A DNA stretch of 6,430 nt from DASUDX01 sp036275365 (GTDB taxonomy: Bacteria; Pseudomonadota; Gammaproteobacteria; Nevskiales; Nevskiaceae): NCBI GenBank assembly GCA_036275365.1, contig DASUDX010000084.1, positions 1-6,430 of the forward strand. Direction: 5' to 3'. Below the pieces are notes generated by a model, which saw only the letters and a list, made by a program, of their open reading frames with translations, had not been told where the DNA came from and did not search any database. The stretch's first letter is position 1; the number at the start of each line of letters is the position of its first letter. A program made the translations under genes and the position numbers. Shown here one piece after another: positions 1-6,244 of this stretch.

Positions 1-744
<744 letters not shown>

Positions 745-874
745 GGCAGGAATGCTCCGGAATGCGTGGCGAATGGGGCTGGCGCGGAACGCGGCGCCCG
801 CGAGGCGCGAGCCGCCGCGGGCAGCGCGCGATTATAGCGGCCCTGCACCGGCCAACCGCCGCTGGCCGGGCCGC
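745..874 (-). promoter_or_regulatory. acpH-acnA intergenic region with putative acnA promoter (-10 at 831-836)
   Basis: The minus strand reads a perfect TATAAT at 836-831 in otherwise extremely GC-rich DNA, 86 nt before the acnA start codon. No good -35 hexamer lies at 16-18 nt; the nearest TTG-like match (TTGGCC) is only 13 nt away, so a -35-independent or activator-dependent promoter is possible. Closer to the start codon, GGAATGC occurs twice on the plus strand (749-755 and 759-765) with a 10-bp period. The function of this repeat is unknown. The promoter call rests only on the -10 match and its position. Confidence 0.45.
848..869 (-). terminator. Palindrome just after acpH, possible transcription terminator
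   Basis: A perfect 7-bp inverted repeat (CCGGCCA / TGGCCGG) with an 8-nt loop starts 5 nt beyond the acpH stop codon. Its position fits the end of the seven-gene run. It has no following T-tract on the minus strand, so it is not a canonical intrinsic terminator. It could be a 3'-end stabilising stem, a Rho-associated stem, or a chance palindrome in GC-rich DNA. Confidence 0.35.
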
Positions 875-1447
875 TCAGGACGGGCGCAGGGCGCTCCGCA
901 GATCCGCCAGCAGCGCCGGTAGCAGCGGGATCCAGGCCTCGATCAGCGCGGGCAGATGCCCTTCCAGGGCGAGCAGCGGCGCCGGCTCGCGCAGGCGGGT
1001 GGCGGTTCGCCGCAGCGCGCGTTGGGCGCCCTCGACGGTCTCCGCACCGCGCAGCAGGGACTCGAATGCCGCCGCCGCGGGTGCCCGTGCCCCGGCCCGC
1101 TCGAACCAGGGGCCGGCGCCCGCCACCGCCTGCGCGGCCCGCTGGCAGAACGCCTCGAACGGTTCCGTCTCGAGCCCGGCCCACAGCCGGTACAGCGCGG
1201 GGTCCGCGGCCAGATCGAGCAGGATGCCGGCATAGCGACGCTCGCCGGCAGCAAAGCCGGCGCGCAGCGCGGTGCTGGCCGGATGGCTGTCGGTGAGCCG
1301 GTCGATGCGCCGATGCAGGCGGATCCCCTCGGCCAGCCGCGGCGGGTAGGCGGAGAGATCGGCACCGCGCACCACATCGCCGAGCACGGCGCCGGCCCAG
1401 TCGGCCTCGAGATCGCGGGTCAGCCAGAGGTGGACGAGGAAGTTCAT
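875..1447 (-). CDS. acpH: Acyl carrier protein phosphodiesterase (AcpH/DUF479 family), possibly altered active site
   Basis: AcpH removes the 4'-phosphopantetheine arm from holo-ACP, giving apo-ACP. It is a cytoplasmic, non-canonical member of the HD phosphatase/phosphodiesterase superfamily. The 190-residue protein matches the usual length (E. coli about 193). It opens with the family signature MNFLVHLWL, then GDVVRG at 23-28 and LHRRIDRLTDSHP at 44-56, all typical. Where relatives I recall read D-V-x-x-D-H-x-L, this protein reads D78-LAA-D82-P83-AL, so the expected His is Pro. Activity may therefore be reduced or changed. The longer open frame upstream is a shadow inside the DUF429 gene. 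The ATG at 1447 is chosen because the family motif begins there, it overlaps the DUF429 stop by 4 nt (ATGA), and GGCGGCGG precedes it. It is the last gene of the run. Confidence 0.88.
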   Translation of the reverse strand: MNFLVHLWLTRDLEADWAGAVLGDVVRGADLSAYPPRLAEGIRLHRRIDRLTDSHPASTALRAGFAAGERRYAGILLDLAADPALYRLWAGLETEPFEAFCQRAAQAVAGAGPWFERAGARAPAAAAFESLLRGAETVEGAQRALRRTATRLREPAPLLALEGHLPALIEAWIPLLPALLADLRSALRPS

Positions 1448-2292
1448 CCGCCGCCGGCGCCCGATGGCGGGTCGAGCGCGGCGGCGGGATACAGGCCGGT
1501 GGCCGGGTCCGGCCGCTGCCGGCGCAAGGCGGCCAGATTGGCGTCCAGCACCGGACCGAGCCAGGGTCCGTGGGCCCCCTCGCCCCACAGCGCGGCCGGG
1601 GGCAGCACGATCAGCCCCTCGGCCGGGTTGCCCACCGCCAGCCCCTCGCCGCAGTGCCAGCCGAGGGCGGTGAAGGCGCACACCGCCGCGGCGCGCTGGT
1701 CGTGATCGGTGATCGTGGCAAGTGCCGGCTGCAGCGCCCGACCGGGCAGCCAGCGCCGCAGGCCGGCGTCGAGCCGCCCTTCCTCCAGCAGCTGCTGCCA
1801 GAAGACATCCGAGGCGTTGCGGCGCAGCGGGGTGAAGGCGGCCTCGCGCATCTGCGCCATCAGCCAGGCATTGGGGAAGGCCTCGATGATCCAGGCCGCC
1901 GGCTGTGCCGCCTCCAGCTGGGCGGCCAGCGCCAGTGCCTGGGCGTGGAGCTGCTGGCCACTCGGCGTGTTCAGCGCCCCGGCCTTGCCCCGGCGCACCA
2001 GCACCCCGCGGCTGAGCAGGGATTCCGCGGCGCGGTGGTGGTTCTGCGGCGGGCGCCGTCCGCCCTGGCGCGGGCTCAGCGGGCCATCGATGGCCACCCC
2101 GCTGACCGGCCCGTCGGCAAGACAGCTGTCGAGGGCGGCGGCGCGCGAGGCCGGCGCCAGCGTGGCGGCGGCGAACCTCAGGCGGGCCTGCCGCTCGTTC
2201 CAGCTCAGCCGCGCGAACACCGTGCTGGCGCGTTGCGCCGAATAGCCGACATCGATGCCGAGCACCGCGCCGGTCGCCGCGGCCCGGCTCAT
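1444..2292 (-). CDS. DUF429 family protein (predicted RNase H-like fold)
   Basis: The protein has 282 residues. The DUF429 pattern is visible: GIDVGYS near the N-terminus (D14), a second acidic strand VAIDGP (D69), IIEAFPNAWL (E137), and a late block with D196-HD198 followed by AAAVCAFTA and then NPAEGLIVLPP (EG at 225-226). DUF429 proteins are predicted to have an RNase H-like fold with acidic residues suited to metal binding. Their substrate is not established, so no specific function is claimed. The ATG at 2292 overlaps the anti-sigma stop by 4 nt and is preceded by CTGGAG. The stop likewise overlaps the acpH start by 4 nt. This context shows co-translation with the sigma operon but does not reveal the role. 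The extreme C-terminus (DPPSGAGGG) looks like a disordered tail. Confidence 0.83.
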   Translation of the reverse strand: MSRAAATGAVLGIDVGYSAQRASTVFARLSWNERQARLRFAAATLAPASRAAALDSCLADGPVSGVAIDGPLSPRQGGRRPPQNHHRAAESLLSRGVLVRRGKAGALNTPSGQQLHAQALALAAQLEAAQPAAWIIEAFPNAWLMAQMREAAFTPLRRNASDVFWQQLLEEGRLDAGLRRWLPGRALQPALATITDHDQRAAAVCAFTALGWHCGEGLAVGNPAEGLIVLPPAALWGEGAHGPWLGPVLDANLAALRRQRPDPATGLYPAAALDPPSGAGGG

Positions 2293-2966
2293 GGTCTCCA
2301 GCCGCGGGCGATCAGGCGCGCTTCCTCGGCCTCGTCGAGCCGGCGCCCTTCGGGAGGCGGCGTCGCACCGGCGAGCCGGTAGCCGTCCTCGCCGGGCACC
2401 GCGGCGGCGGGCGCCGGACGGGCCCGCCAGTGGCCGGCGGCGGTGATGCAGGCGCGCTGGGCATCGGCACTCCCCTGCGGGCTGAGCCGGTAGTCGCGGC
2501 AGTAGCGGCCATCGGCGAGCTGGTGGCTGCCCAGCACCAGCAGCTCGCTGGCGCCCAGGGTCACCGCCTCGCCGCTGGGCGTGGCCGCCAGGGCCGCCGC
2601 CAGCGCCGGGTCGAGCCGGCCGCTGCCAAGGGTGCTGCGCCAGGCATTGAGGGCCATCGAGGCCAGCACGCCAGCGGCCACCGCCATCGCAAACCGCCAG
2701 TGACGGCGCCGAGGCGGCCGCCCCACTGGCGCGCCGGCCAGTTGCCGGCCGAGCGCGGCCAGCGCCGGCGAGGGCGGCGGCAGCTGCAACTGGGCACGGC
2801 TGGTACGCAGCAGGGCGCGGCTCTCGCGGTACATCGCCAGGCGATCGGCCAGCACCGGATCGGCCGCGACCTGCTCGCGCAGCTCCCGCGCCCGTGGCTC
2901 GTCGAGCACCTGGTCGGCGAGGGCCATCAGCTCACGGTCGAGGTCGGGGTCAGGCAGACGGGTCAT
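2289..2966 (-). CDS. Membrane-spanning anti-sigma factor with periplasmic Cys-pair domain
   Basis: Predicted single-pass anti-sigma factor that would hold the adjacent ECF sigma factor at the inner membrane. Residues 1-60 form a charged helical N-terminal domain (LDEPRARELREQVAADP...) typical of short anti-sigma domains. It contains no His or Cys, so it is not a zinc-binding (HxxxCxxC) type. A Pro-rich linker and a basic cluster RPPRRRHWR (83-91) precede one membrane helix at about 91-108, oriented with the N-terminus inside. The periplasmic part (110-225) contains GRYCRDYRL (C156) and RACITAAGHW (C172), recalling the YCREY...ACR...G-W motif found at the end of 17-kDa surface-antigen-like proteins. 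The two cysteines could form a disulfide. The ATG at 2966 has GGGGA upstream and overlaps the end of the sigma gene by 17 nt. The assignment rests on architecture and gene order. Confidence 0.82.
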   Translation of the reverse strand: MTRLPDPDLDRELMALADQVLDEPRARELREQVAADPVLADRLAMYRESRALLRTSRAQLQLPPPSPALAALGRQLAGAPVGRPPRRRHWRFAMAVAAGVLASMALNAWRSTLGSGRLDPALAAALAATPSGEAVTLGASELLVLGSHQLADGRYCRDYRLSPQGSADAQRACITAAGHWRARPAPAAAVPGEDGYRLAGATPPPEGRRLDEAEEARLIARGWRP

Positions 2967-3465
2967 GGTCGGTCCCCAGAGTCTGGAGCAGCTGGGCGCG
3001 GGCGCGCGAGAGACGGGACATCACGGTGCCGATCGGTATCTCCAGCAAGTCGGCGGTTTCGCGGTAGCTCAGATCCTCGACGCAGACCAGCACCAGCACC
3101 AGCCGCAGCGGTGGTGGCAACCGACCCAGGGCGGCCAGCACCTGGTCCAGCAGCAGCCGGCGTTCCATCGCCGCCTGCCAGTCCGGAGCCGGCAGCGCCT
3201 CCCAGGCCTCGTCCTCCAGCACCGCCTCGGCCGGAGTCGCCCGCAGCCGGTCGATCCACAGGTTCTTCAGGATGCGGAACAGCCAGCGGTCGAGCTGGGT
3301 GCCCGGCTGGAACAGCGCCCACTGTTCGAGCGCCCGCTGGCAGCAGGCCTGGACGAGATCGTCGCTCAGCACCAGGTCCTGGCAGAGGTAGTAGGCGAAG
3401 CCGCGCAGCCGTGGCAGCAGGCCGCCCAGCTCGCGCCGGAACGCCGCGGGTGCGGGCGTCAGCAC
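2950..3465 (-). CDS. ECF-type RNA polymerase sigma factor (GTG start)
   Basis: A 171-residue sigma-70 family protein of the group IV/ECF type, normal in length. Region sigma-2 spans about residues 14-77: helices LRGFAYYLC and DDLVQACCQRALEQW, then the -10 recognition/core-binding stretch ending WLFRILKNLWIDRLR (61-75). Region sigma-4 spans about 114-160: LPPPLRLVLVLVCVEDLSYR, then the helix-turn-helix LLEIPIGTVMSRLSRARAQL. No extra C-terminal domain is present. The open frame extends far upstream without a stop, but homology begins just after the GTG at 3465. That GTG overlaps the preceding lipoprotein stop by 7 nt, and there is no ATG nearby, so GTG with translational coupling is the best start. 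The anti-sigma gene follows with a 17-nt overlap, the usual partner arrangement. Target promoters cannot be read from this window. Confidence 0.92.
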   Translation of the reverse strand: MLTPAPAAFRRELGGLLPRLRGFAYYLCQDLVLSDDLVQACCQRALEQWALFQPGTQLDRWLFRILKNLWIDRLRATPAEAVLEDEAWEALPAPDWQAAMERRLLLDQVLAALGRLPPPLRLVLVLVCVEDLSYRETADLLEIPIGTVMSRLSRARAQLLQTLGTDHDPSA

Positions 3466-4244
3466 GTGCAGGCACGGTCCGGGTCTCCGGGTACGCAGCG
3501 CTGCAGCTGCGCCTGTCCCGGCACGCGCACATAGCACTCGCCACCGCGGTCGCTGCCGGCGGCCGCCTCGTCCTCCTCGGCCGAGCCGGCCAGGACCGCA
3601 GCCCCGCCGAGCAGCAGCAGGGCGCCGGCGGCACAGGGGGCCTCGGCGGACTGGCTGAAGCCGGGGCCGGACTGGCGGGCGCCACAGGGCCCGGCACTCT
3701 GCGAGAAGCCGGCCGCCGATTGCGAGGCTCCGCCCGCACCGGCGCGCTGGGAGAACCCGGGGCCGGACTGCGAAGCGCCGCCGGCCCCGGCCTGCTGGCC
3801 AAGCCCCGGACCGGCGGGGCGGGTGGCGGCGCCGGCGCCGCGGGCCCTCAGCGGTGCCGCGGCCGCGGTGCGACCCGTGCCCGCCAGACCGCCGCTCGCC
3901 GCGCCAGCGCTGCCCACCGTGGGGGCAAGCGGGGTGACCGCGGTGGCGGCTGCGGCACCCCCTGCGGTCACTGCTCCGCCCACGGCGACCGGGGCGGCCA
4001 GCACCACCGGAGCTGCCGCCGCTGCCACCGGTGCGGTGGCCGCCGCCCCCAGCGCACCGGCGCTGCCCAGGGCACCGGCACCGGCTGCGCCGGCGCTGGC
4101 CAGACCGGCAGCCCCCGCCGCACCTGCAGCCCCGGCCCCGGCGCTGGCAATGCTCGCCAGCCCCATCACCGGCGCCAGCAGACAGCCGGACAGCGGCAGA
4201 CAGGCGAGGAGGACGGCCAGTCCCAGTCCGCGACGCGCGCTCAC
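3459..4244 (-). CDS. Ala/Gly-rich repeat lipoprotein with Cys-containing tail, function unknown
   Basis: No family recognised. The 261 residues comprise: a lipoprotein signal peptide (basic SARRG, hydrophobic stretch, lipobox LSGC with Cys21); an Ala/Gly/Val-rich low-complexity region (about 31-125); a short Arg-containing stretch; four consecutive 16-residue repeats (145-208) of the form GPGFSQRAGAGGASQS; a hydrophobic patch AGALLLLGGAAVLAG (206-220); an acidic patch AEEDE; and a tail with C237, C250, C259 and C261 ending ACTC. The residue after Cys21 is Leu, so the Lol +2 rule predicts outer-membrane sorting. Start: GTG at 4244, preceded by a strong AAGGTGG site and overlapping the upstream stop by 4 nt (GTGA); it is also the point where the signal peptide begins. 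A role as an envelope structural or sensing partner of the sigma pair is inference from position. The coding frame is supported by the signal peptide and the regular protein repeat. Confidence 0.8.
   Translation of the reverse strand: MSARRGLGLAVLLACLPLSGCLLAPVMGLASIASAGAGAAGAAGAAGLASAGAAGAGALGSAGALGAAATAPVAAAAAPVVLAAPVAVGGAVTAGGAAAATAVTPLAPTVGSAGAASGGLAGTGRTAAAAPLRARGAGAATRPAGPGLGQQAGAGGASQSGPGFSQRAGAGGASQSAAGFSQSAGPCGARQSGPGFSQSAEAPCAAGALLLLGGAAVLAGSAEEDEAAAGSDRGGECYVRVPGQAQLQRCVPGDPDRACTC
3621..3812 (-). repeat. Four tandem 48-bp in-frame repeats encoding 16-residue units
   Basis: Units lie at 3765-3812, 3717-3764, 3669-3716 and 3621-3668 on the minus strand, all within the repeat lipoprotein. 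Their translations are GPGLGQQAGAGGASQS, GPGFSQRAGAGGASQS, AAGFSQSAGPCGARQS and GPGFSQSAEAPCAAGA. The first two are nearly identical and the last is the most degenerate. Each unit is a whole number of codons, so unit gain or loss would keep the frame. Confidence 0.8.
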
Positions 4245-4639
4245 CGTGCCACCTTGAGGCTGGTGATGGTCTCGCCATCGGCGGCGAAGGCGACTTTCAG
4301 GCCGTAGTACTCGGCCCGGTTCAGACGACCCTCCAGCGGGGTGCCCACCAGCTCCCACAGCCCCAAGGTGCCGATGTCCAGCAGCCCATGGCCGATCGCC
4401 CGCAGGGTCGAGCCCTTGGCCTTGCGCACGCGAAAGGCGGCGATGTTGGGTTCGTCGAAGGCCATCGCGGTGAGCGGCTCGGCGCCGCGCGCGACCAGAC
4501 AGGTGCGGGTCTGGCAGGCCAGCACCTCCTCCAGCTCCACCCCCTCGTGCCGGGCGGCCATGCTCACCGCGCAGCCGTTGAGCAGGAGCGCGGCGCCGAG
4601 CAGACCGAGCCGCGATACTGGCTTGAACATGGACCTCAT
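4241..4639 (-). CDS. Small lipoprotein with GLWELVGTPLE motif, function unknown
   Basis: A 132-residue protein with a signal peptide (MRSMFKPVSRLGLLGAALLLNGC) ending in lipobox LNGC, Cys23. Ala follows the Cys, predicting outer-membrane sorting. The mature part has a Cys pair in ACQTRTC (residues 42-48), then EPNIAAFRVRKAKGS, and the block GHGLLDIGTLGLWELVGTP followed by LEG. From memory, similar LGLWEvvGTPxE blocks occur in uncharacterised proteobacterial lipoproteins; I know of no assigned function. The C-terminus (KVAFAADGETITSLKVAR) reads like a beta hairpin. Start: the ATG at 4639 has AAGGGGG 4 nt upstream; an in-frame ATG 33 nt further upstream lacks this and would blur the signal peptide, and the ATG at 4630 is a possible alternative. 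The gene lies 75 nt after the protease and its stop overlaps the next lipoprotein start by 4 nt. Confidence 0.82.
   Translation of the reverse strand: MRSMFKPVSRLGLLGAALLLNGCAVSMAARHEGVELEEVLACQTRTCLVARGAEPLTAMAFDEPNIAAFRVRKAKGSTLRAIGHGLLDIGTLGLWELVGTPLEGRLNRAEYYGLKVAFAADGETITSLKVAR
4249..4255 (-). promoter_or_regulatory. Ribosome binding site AAGGTGG fixing the GTG start of the repeat lipoprotein
   Basis: AAGGTGG on the minus strand ends 4 nt before the GTG at 4244. It lies inside the final codons of the preceding lipoprotein gene and supports a GTG start rather than the much longer open frame upstream. Confidence 0.7.
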
Positions 4640-4714
4640 GGTGCCCCCTTGGCTCTGATTCTGGACGCCCAACGGATCGGCGCCGGGTTTTATTCCCGAT
4701 GGACGGACGCTGCC
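4640..4714 (-). other. 75-nt gap between protease and small lipoprotein, with AT-rich patch and small hairpin
   Basis: This is the only sizeable gap within the seven-gene run. On the minus strand it contains CGGGAATAAAACCCG (4-bp stem, 7-nt A-rich loop, about 4685-4699), one of very few AT-rich patches in the window. It could be part of an internal promoter, an mRNA processing site or an attenuator, or have no role. No acceptable -35 element or T-tract is seen. Confidence 0.3.
4644..4650 (-). promoter_or_regulatory. Ribosome binding site AAGGGGG for the small lipoprotein
   Basis: AAGGGGG on the minus strand with a 4-nt spacer to the ATG at 4639. It decides between three in-frame ATG codons (4672, 4639, 4630). 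Confidence 0.65.
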
Positions 4715-6244
4715 TCAGCGGGCTGCCGGGCAGGCCGGTGCCTGCAGCAGCCCGGTCGCCTCCGGGCCGGGTAGCGGGCGGGCCCTCTGGACCAGGGCCT
4801 CGGCCTGCCCCAGCGGGGCCCGCTCGGGCGTGAGCCGCGCCTGCAGCACATAGGCGGCGGTGAGAAAGGGCGCGGCCCAGGAGGTGCCGTCCTGGAAGCG
4901 ACCGCCGCCCCCGGCATCCAGAGCCCAGACCGCCACCCCGGGCGCCGCCAGCCGCGCGGTGGGCGAGGGCGTCGCCCCGGGCCAGCGCTGGCGATGCCGG
5001 TCGACCGCGGTCACCGCGATCACCTCCGGATAGGCGGCCGGATACAGCGGCGGCGAGGCGGGTCCGCCATTGCCCACCGCCGCGACCACGCCAATGCCGG
5101 ACTGCACCACCCGCCGCAGGGCGGTGTGCAGCAGCGCGCTGGGCGCACCGGCCAGACTCAGATTGATCACCTCCACCTGCTCGCCGGCCAGCCAGTCGAG
5201 TGCCTCGACCAGCCGGGCGGCATCGGTATAGGGCTCGCCCTGGGCGTCGCTGGCATAGACATCGGCGGCCCACAGGGCGGCGTCCGGCAGCAGGCCCGGG
5301 AAGCCCGCCGCCGGCTGCCCGACCAGCCAGGCGGCAAGCCCGGTGCCGTGGTCGGCCGCTGCGGGTGGCGGTGCATCCGGCGCCCAGCGCCGCTGGGTGA
5401 TGGTGGCGCCCTGCAGCGCGGGCAGGGTGCTCACCACCGGGCCGTCAATCAGACCGATCCGCGCCTGCACCCGGCAGGCGGGCGGCCAGCGCAGCAGCTG
5501 GGGCGCGTAGCAGCGGATGCCGCGGCAGTCCACGCTGGCCAGCCGATAGACCGGATTGAGCTCCACCTGCGCCCCCGGATCCGCCGCCTGCAGCAGGGGC
5601 AGCACGCTGCTGGCCGGGACCCCGGGCGGCAGCTGCAGCTCCACCAGCGGCAGAGCCAGGCGCGGCAGGGTGCGTGCGCTGACCCGCTTAAGCCCGAGCG
5701 CCTGGGCCTGGGCCCGTCCGGCCGGGGAGAGCGCCTGAACCAGCAGGCGATCGGCGCGATACAGGTAGCCCCCGCTTTCCAGCAGCGGAACGGCGGCGGG
5801 CAGGGCGGCGCCGGGCAGGGTGCCAAGCGGGGCCAGGCCGCTGGGCAGCGCCGGCAGGCTGACGCCCGCGGCGGCGACCGGCAGCTGCTGCAGAACCCCG
5901 TTCACCAGCTCGAGGTTCAGCGCGCCGTCGACGGCGGCGAGCCCGACGCCCCCCGATCCCACAGCACCCGCGCTGCTGCCGGCAAGCGCCAGCCCGGCAC
6001 CGGCGGCCCCGCTGACGCCGGCCACGGTCGCCGCGGTTCCCGCCGCGGTCCCCACCGCTGCCCCGGTGGCAGCCACGGCGCTGACGCCAGCCGTCGCACT
6101 GCCGACCGCACCCGCGGCACCGGCCACTCCGGCCACCCCCGCCCCGGCAGCGCCCACCCCGCCGAGCAGGCCCAGCACGCAGCCGGACAGCAGCGGGCTG
6201 GCGAAAGCCAGGGCAAGACCGGCGAGCAGACGAGGGCAGGCCAT
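4715..6244 (-). CDS. Lipid-anchored subtilisin-like serine protease (peptidase family S8)
   Basis: A 509-residue subtilase. The N-terminus is a lipoprotein signal (lipobox LLSGC, Cys22; +2 residue Val, predicting the outer membrane). Residues 23-104 are Ala/Gly-rich low complexity. Residues 155-235 (YLYRADRLLVQALS... to ...LNPVYRL) form a propeptide-like domain. A cysteine cluster C240, C245, C257 precedes the catalytic domain. Triad: Asp267 in RIGLIDGPV, His299 in DHGTGLAAWL, Ser455 in DGTSWAAPF; oxyanion-hole Asn392 in AVGNGGP. NLSLAGAPSALL and YPAAYPEVIAVTAVD are typical S8 blocks. All key residues are present, so it should be active. It has no barrel or other C-terminal domain. An in-frame TGA six codons upstream leaves the ATG at 6244 as the only upstream start; its ribosome site (CGGAT) is weak. 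As the first gene before two lipoproteins and a sigma/anti-sigma pair, it may process envelope proteins or the anti-sigma factor (inference). Confidence 0.93.
   Translation of the reverse strand: MACPRLLAGLALAFASPLLSGCVLGLLGGVGAAGAGVAGVAGAAGAVGSATAGVSAVAATGAAVGTAAGTAATVAGVSGAAGAGLALAGSSAGAVGSGGVGLAAVDGALNLELVNGVLQQLPVAAAGVSLPALPSGLAPLGTLPGAALPAAVPLLESGGYLYRADRLLVQALSPAGRAQAQALGLKRVSARTLPRLALPLVELQLPPGVPASSVLPLLQAADPGAQVELNPVYRLASVDCRGIRCYAPQLLRWPPACRVQARIGLIDGPVVSTLPALQGATITQRRWAPDAPPPAAADHGTGLAAWLVGQPAAGFPGLLPDAALWAADVYASDAQGEPYTDAARLVEALDWLAGEQVEVINLSLAGAPSALLHTALRRVVQSGIGVVAAVGNGGPASPPLYPAAYPEVIAVTAVDRHRQRWPGATPSPTARLAAPGVAVWALDAGGGGRFQDGTSWAAPFLTAAYVLQARLTPERAPLGQAEALVQRARPLPGPEATGLLQAPACPAAR
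5933..6178 (-). other. Ala/Gly-rich low-complexity segment following the lipid anchor of the protease
   Basis: It encodes residues 23-104 of the S8 lipoprotein, almost entirely Ala, Gly, Val, Ser and Thr with many GxxxG/AxxxG spacings (for example GGVGAAGAGVAGVAGAAGAVG, split by small residues). The repeat lipoprotein has a comparable stretch just after its own lipobox. It could be a flexible linker or a glycine-zipper-like membrane segment; the sequence alone does not decide. Confidence 0.6.

Noticed and set aside
3621..3812. CRISPR-like or minisatellite array
   Set aside because: The 48-bp units are adjacent with no spacers, diverge at DNA level and keep the protein pattern, so they are coding repeats.
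2950..4278. Sigma factor as a 442-residue protein with a long N-terminal extension
   Set aside because: The upstream part is Arg/Gly-rich frame noise antisense or out of frame to the repeat lipoprotein. Homology begins right after the GTG at 3465.
2430..4307. Very long plus-strand open frame (625 codons)
   Set aside because: It is antisense to the anti-sigma, sigma and repeat-lipoprotein genes, is composed of Arg/Gly/Pro/Ala-rich sequence with no motif, and has no domain signal. Long empty frames are expected in such GC-rich DNA.
3459..5273. Long minus-strand open frame (604 codons) spanning the protease end and both lipoproteins
   Set aside because: Only its last 261 codons, from the GTG at 4244, form a protein with a signal peptide. 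The upstream part is out of frame with the S8 protease and the small lipoprotein, which have clear motifs.
4715..6244. Autotransporter subtilase
   Set aside because: The protein ends about 50 residues after the catalytic Ser and has no C-terminal beta-barrel; it has a lipobox instead.
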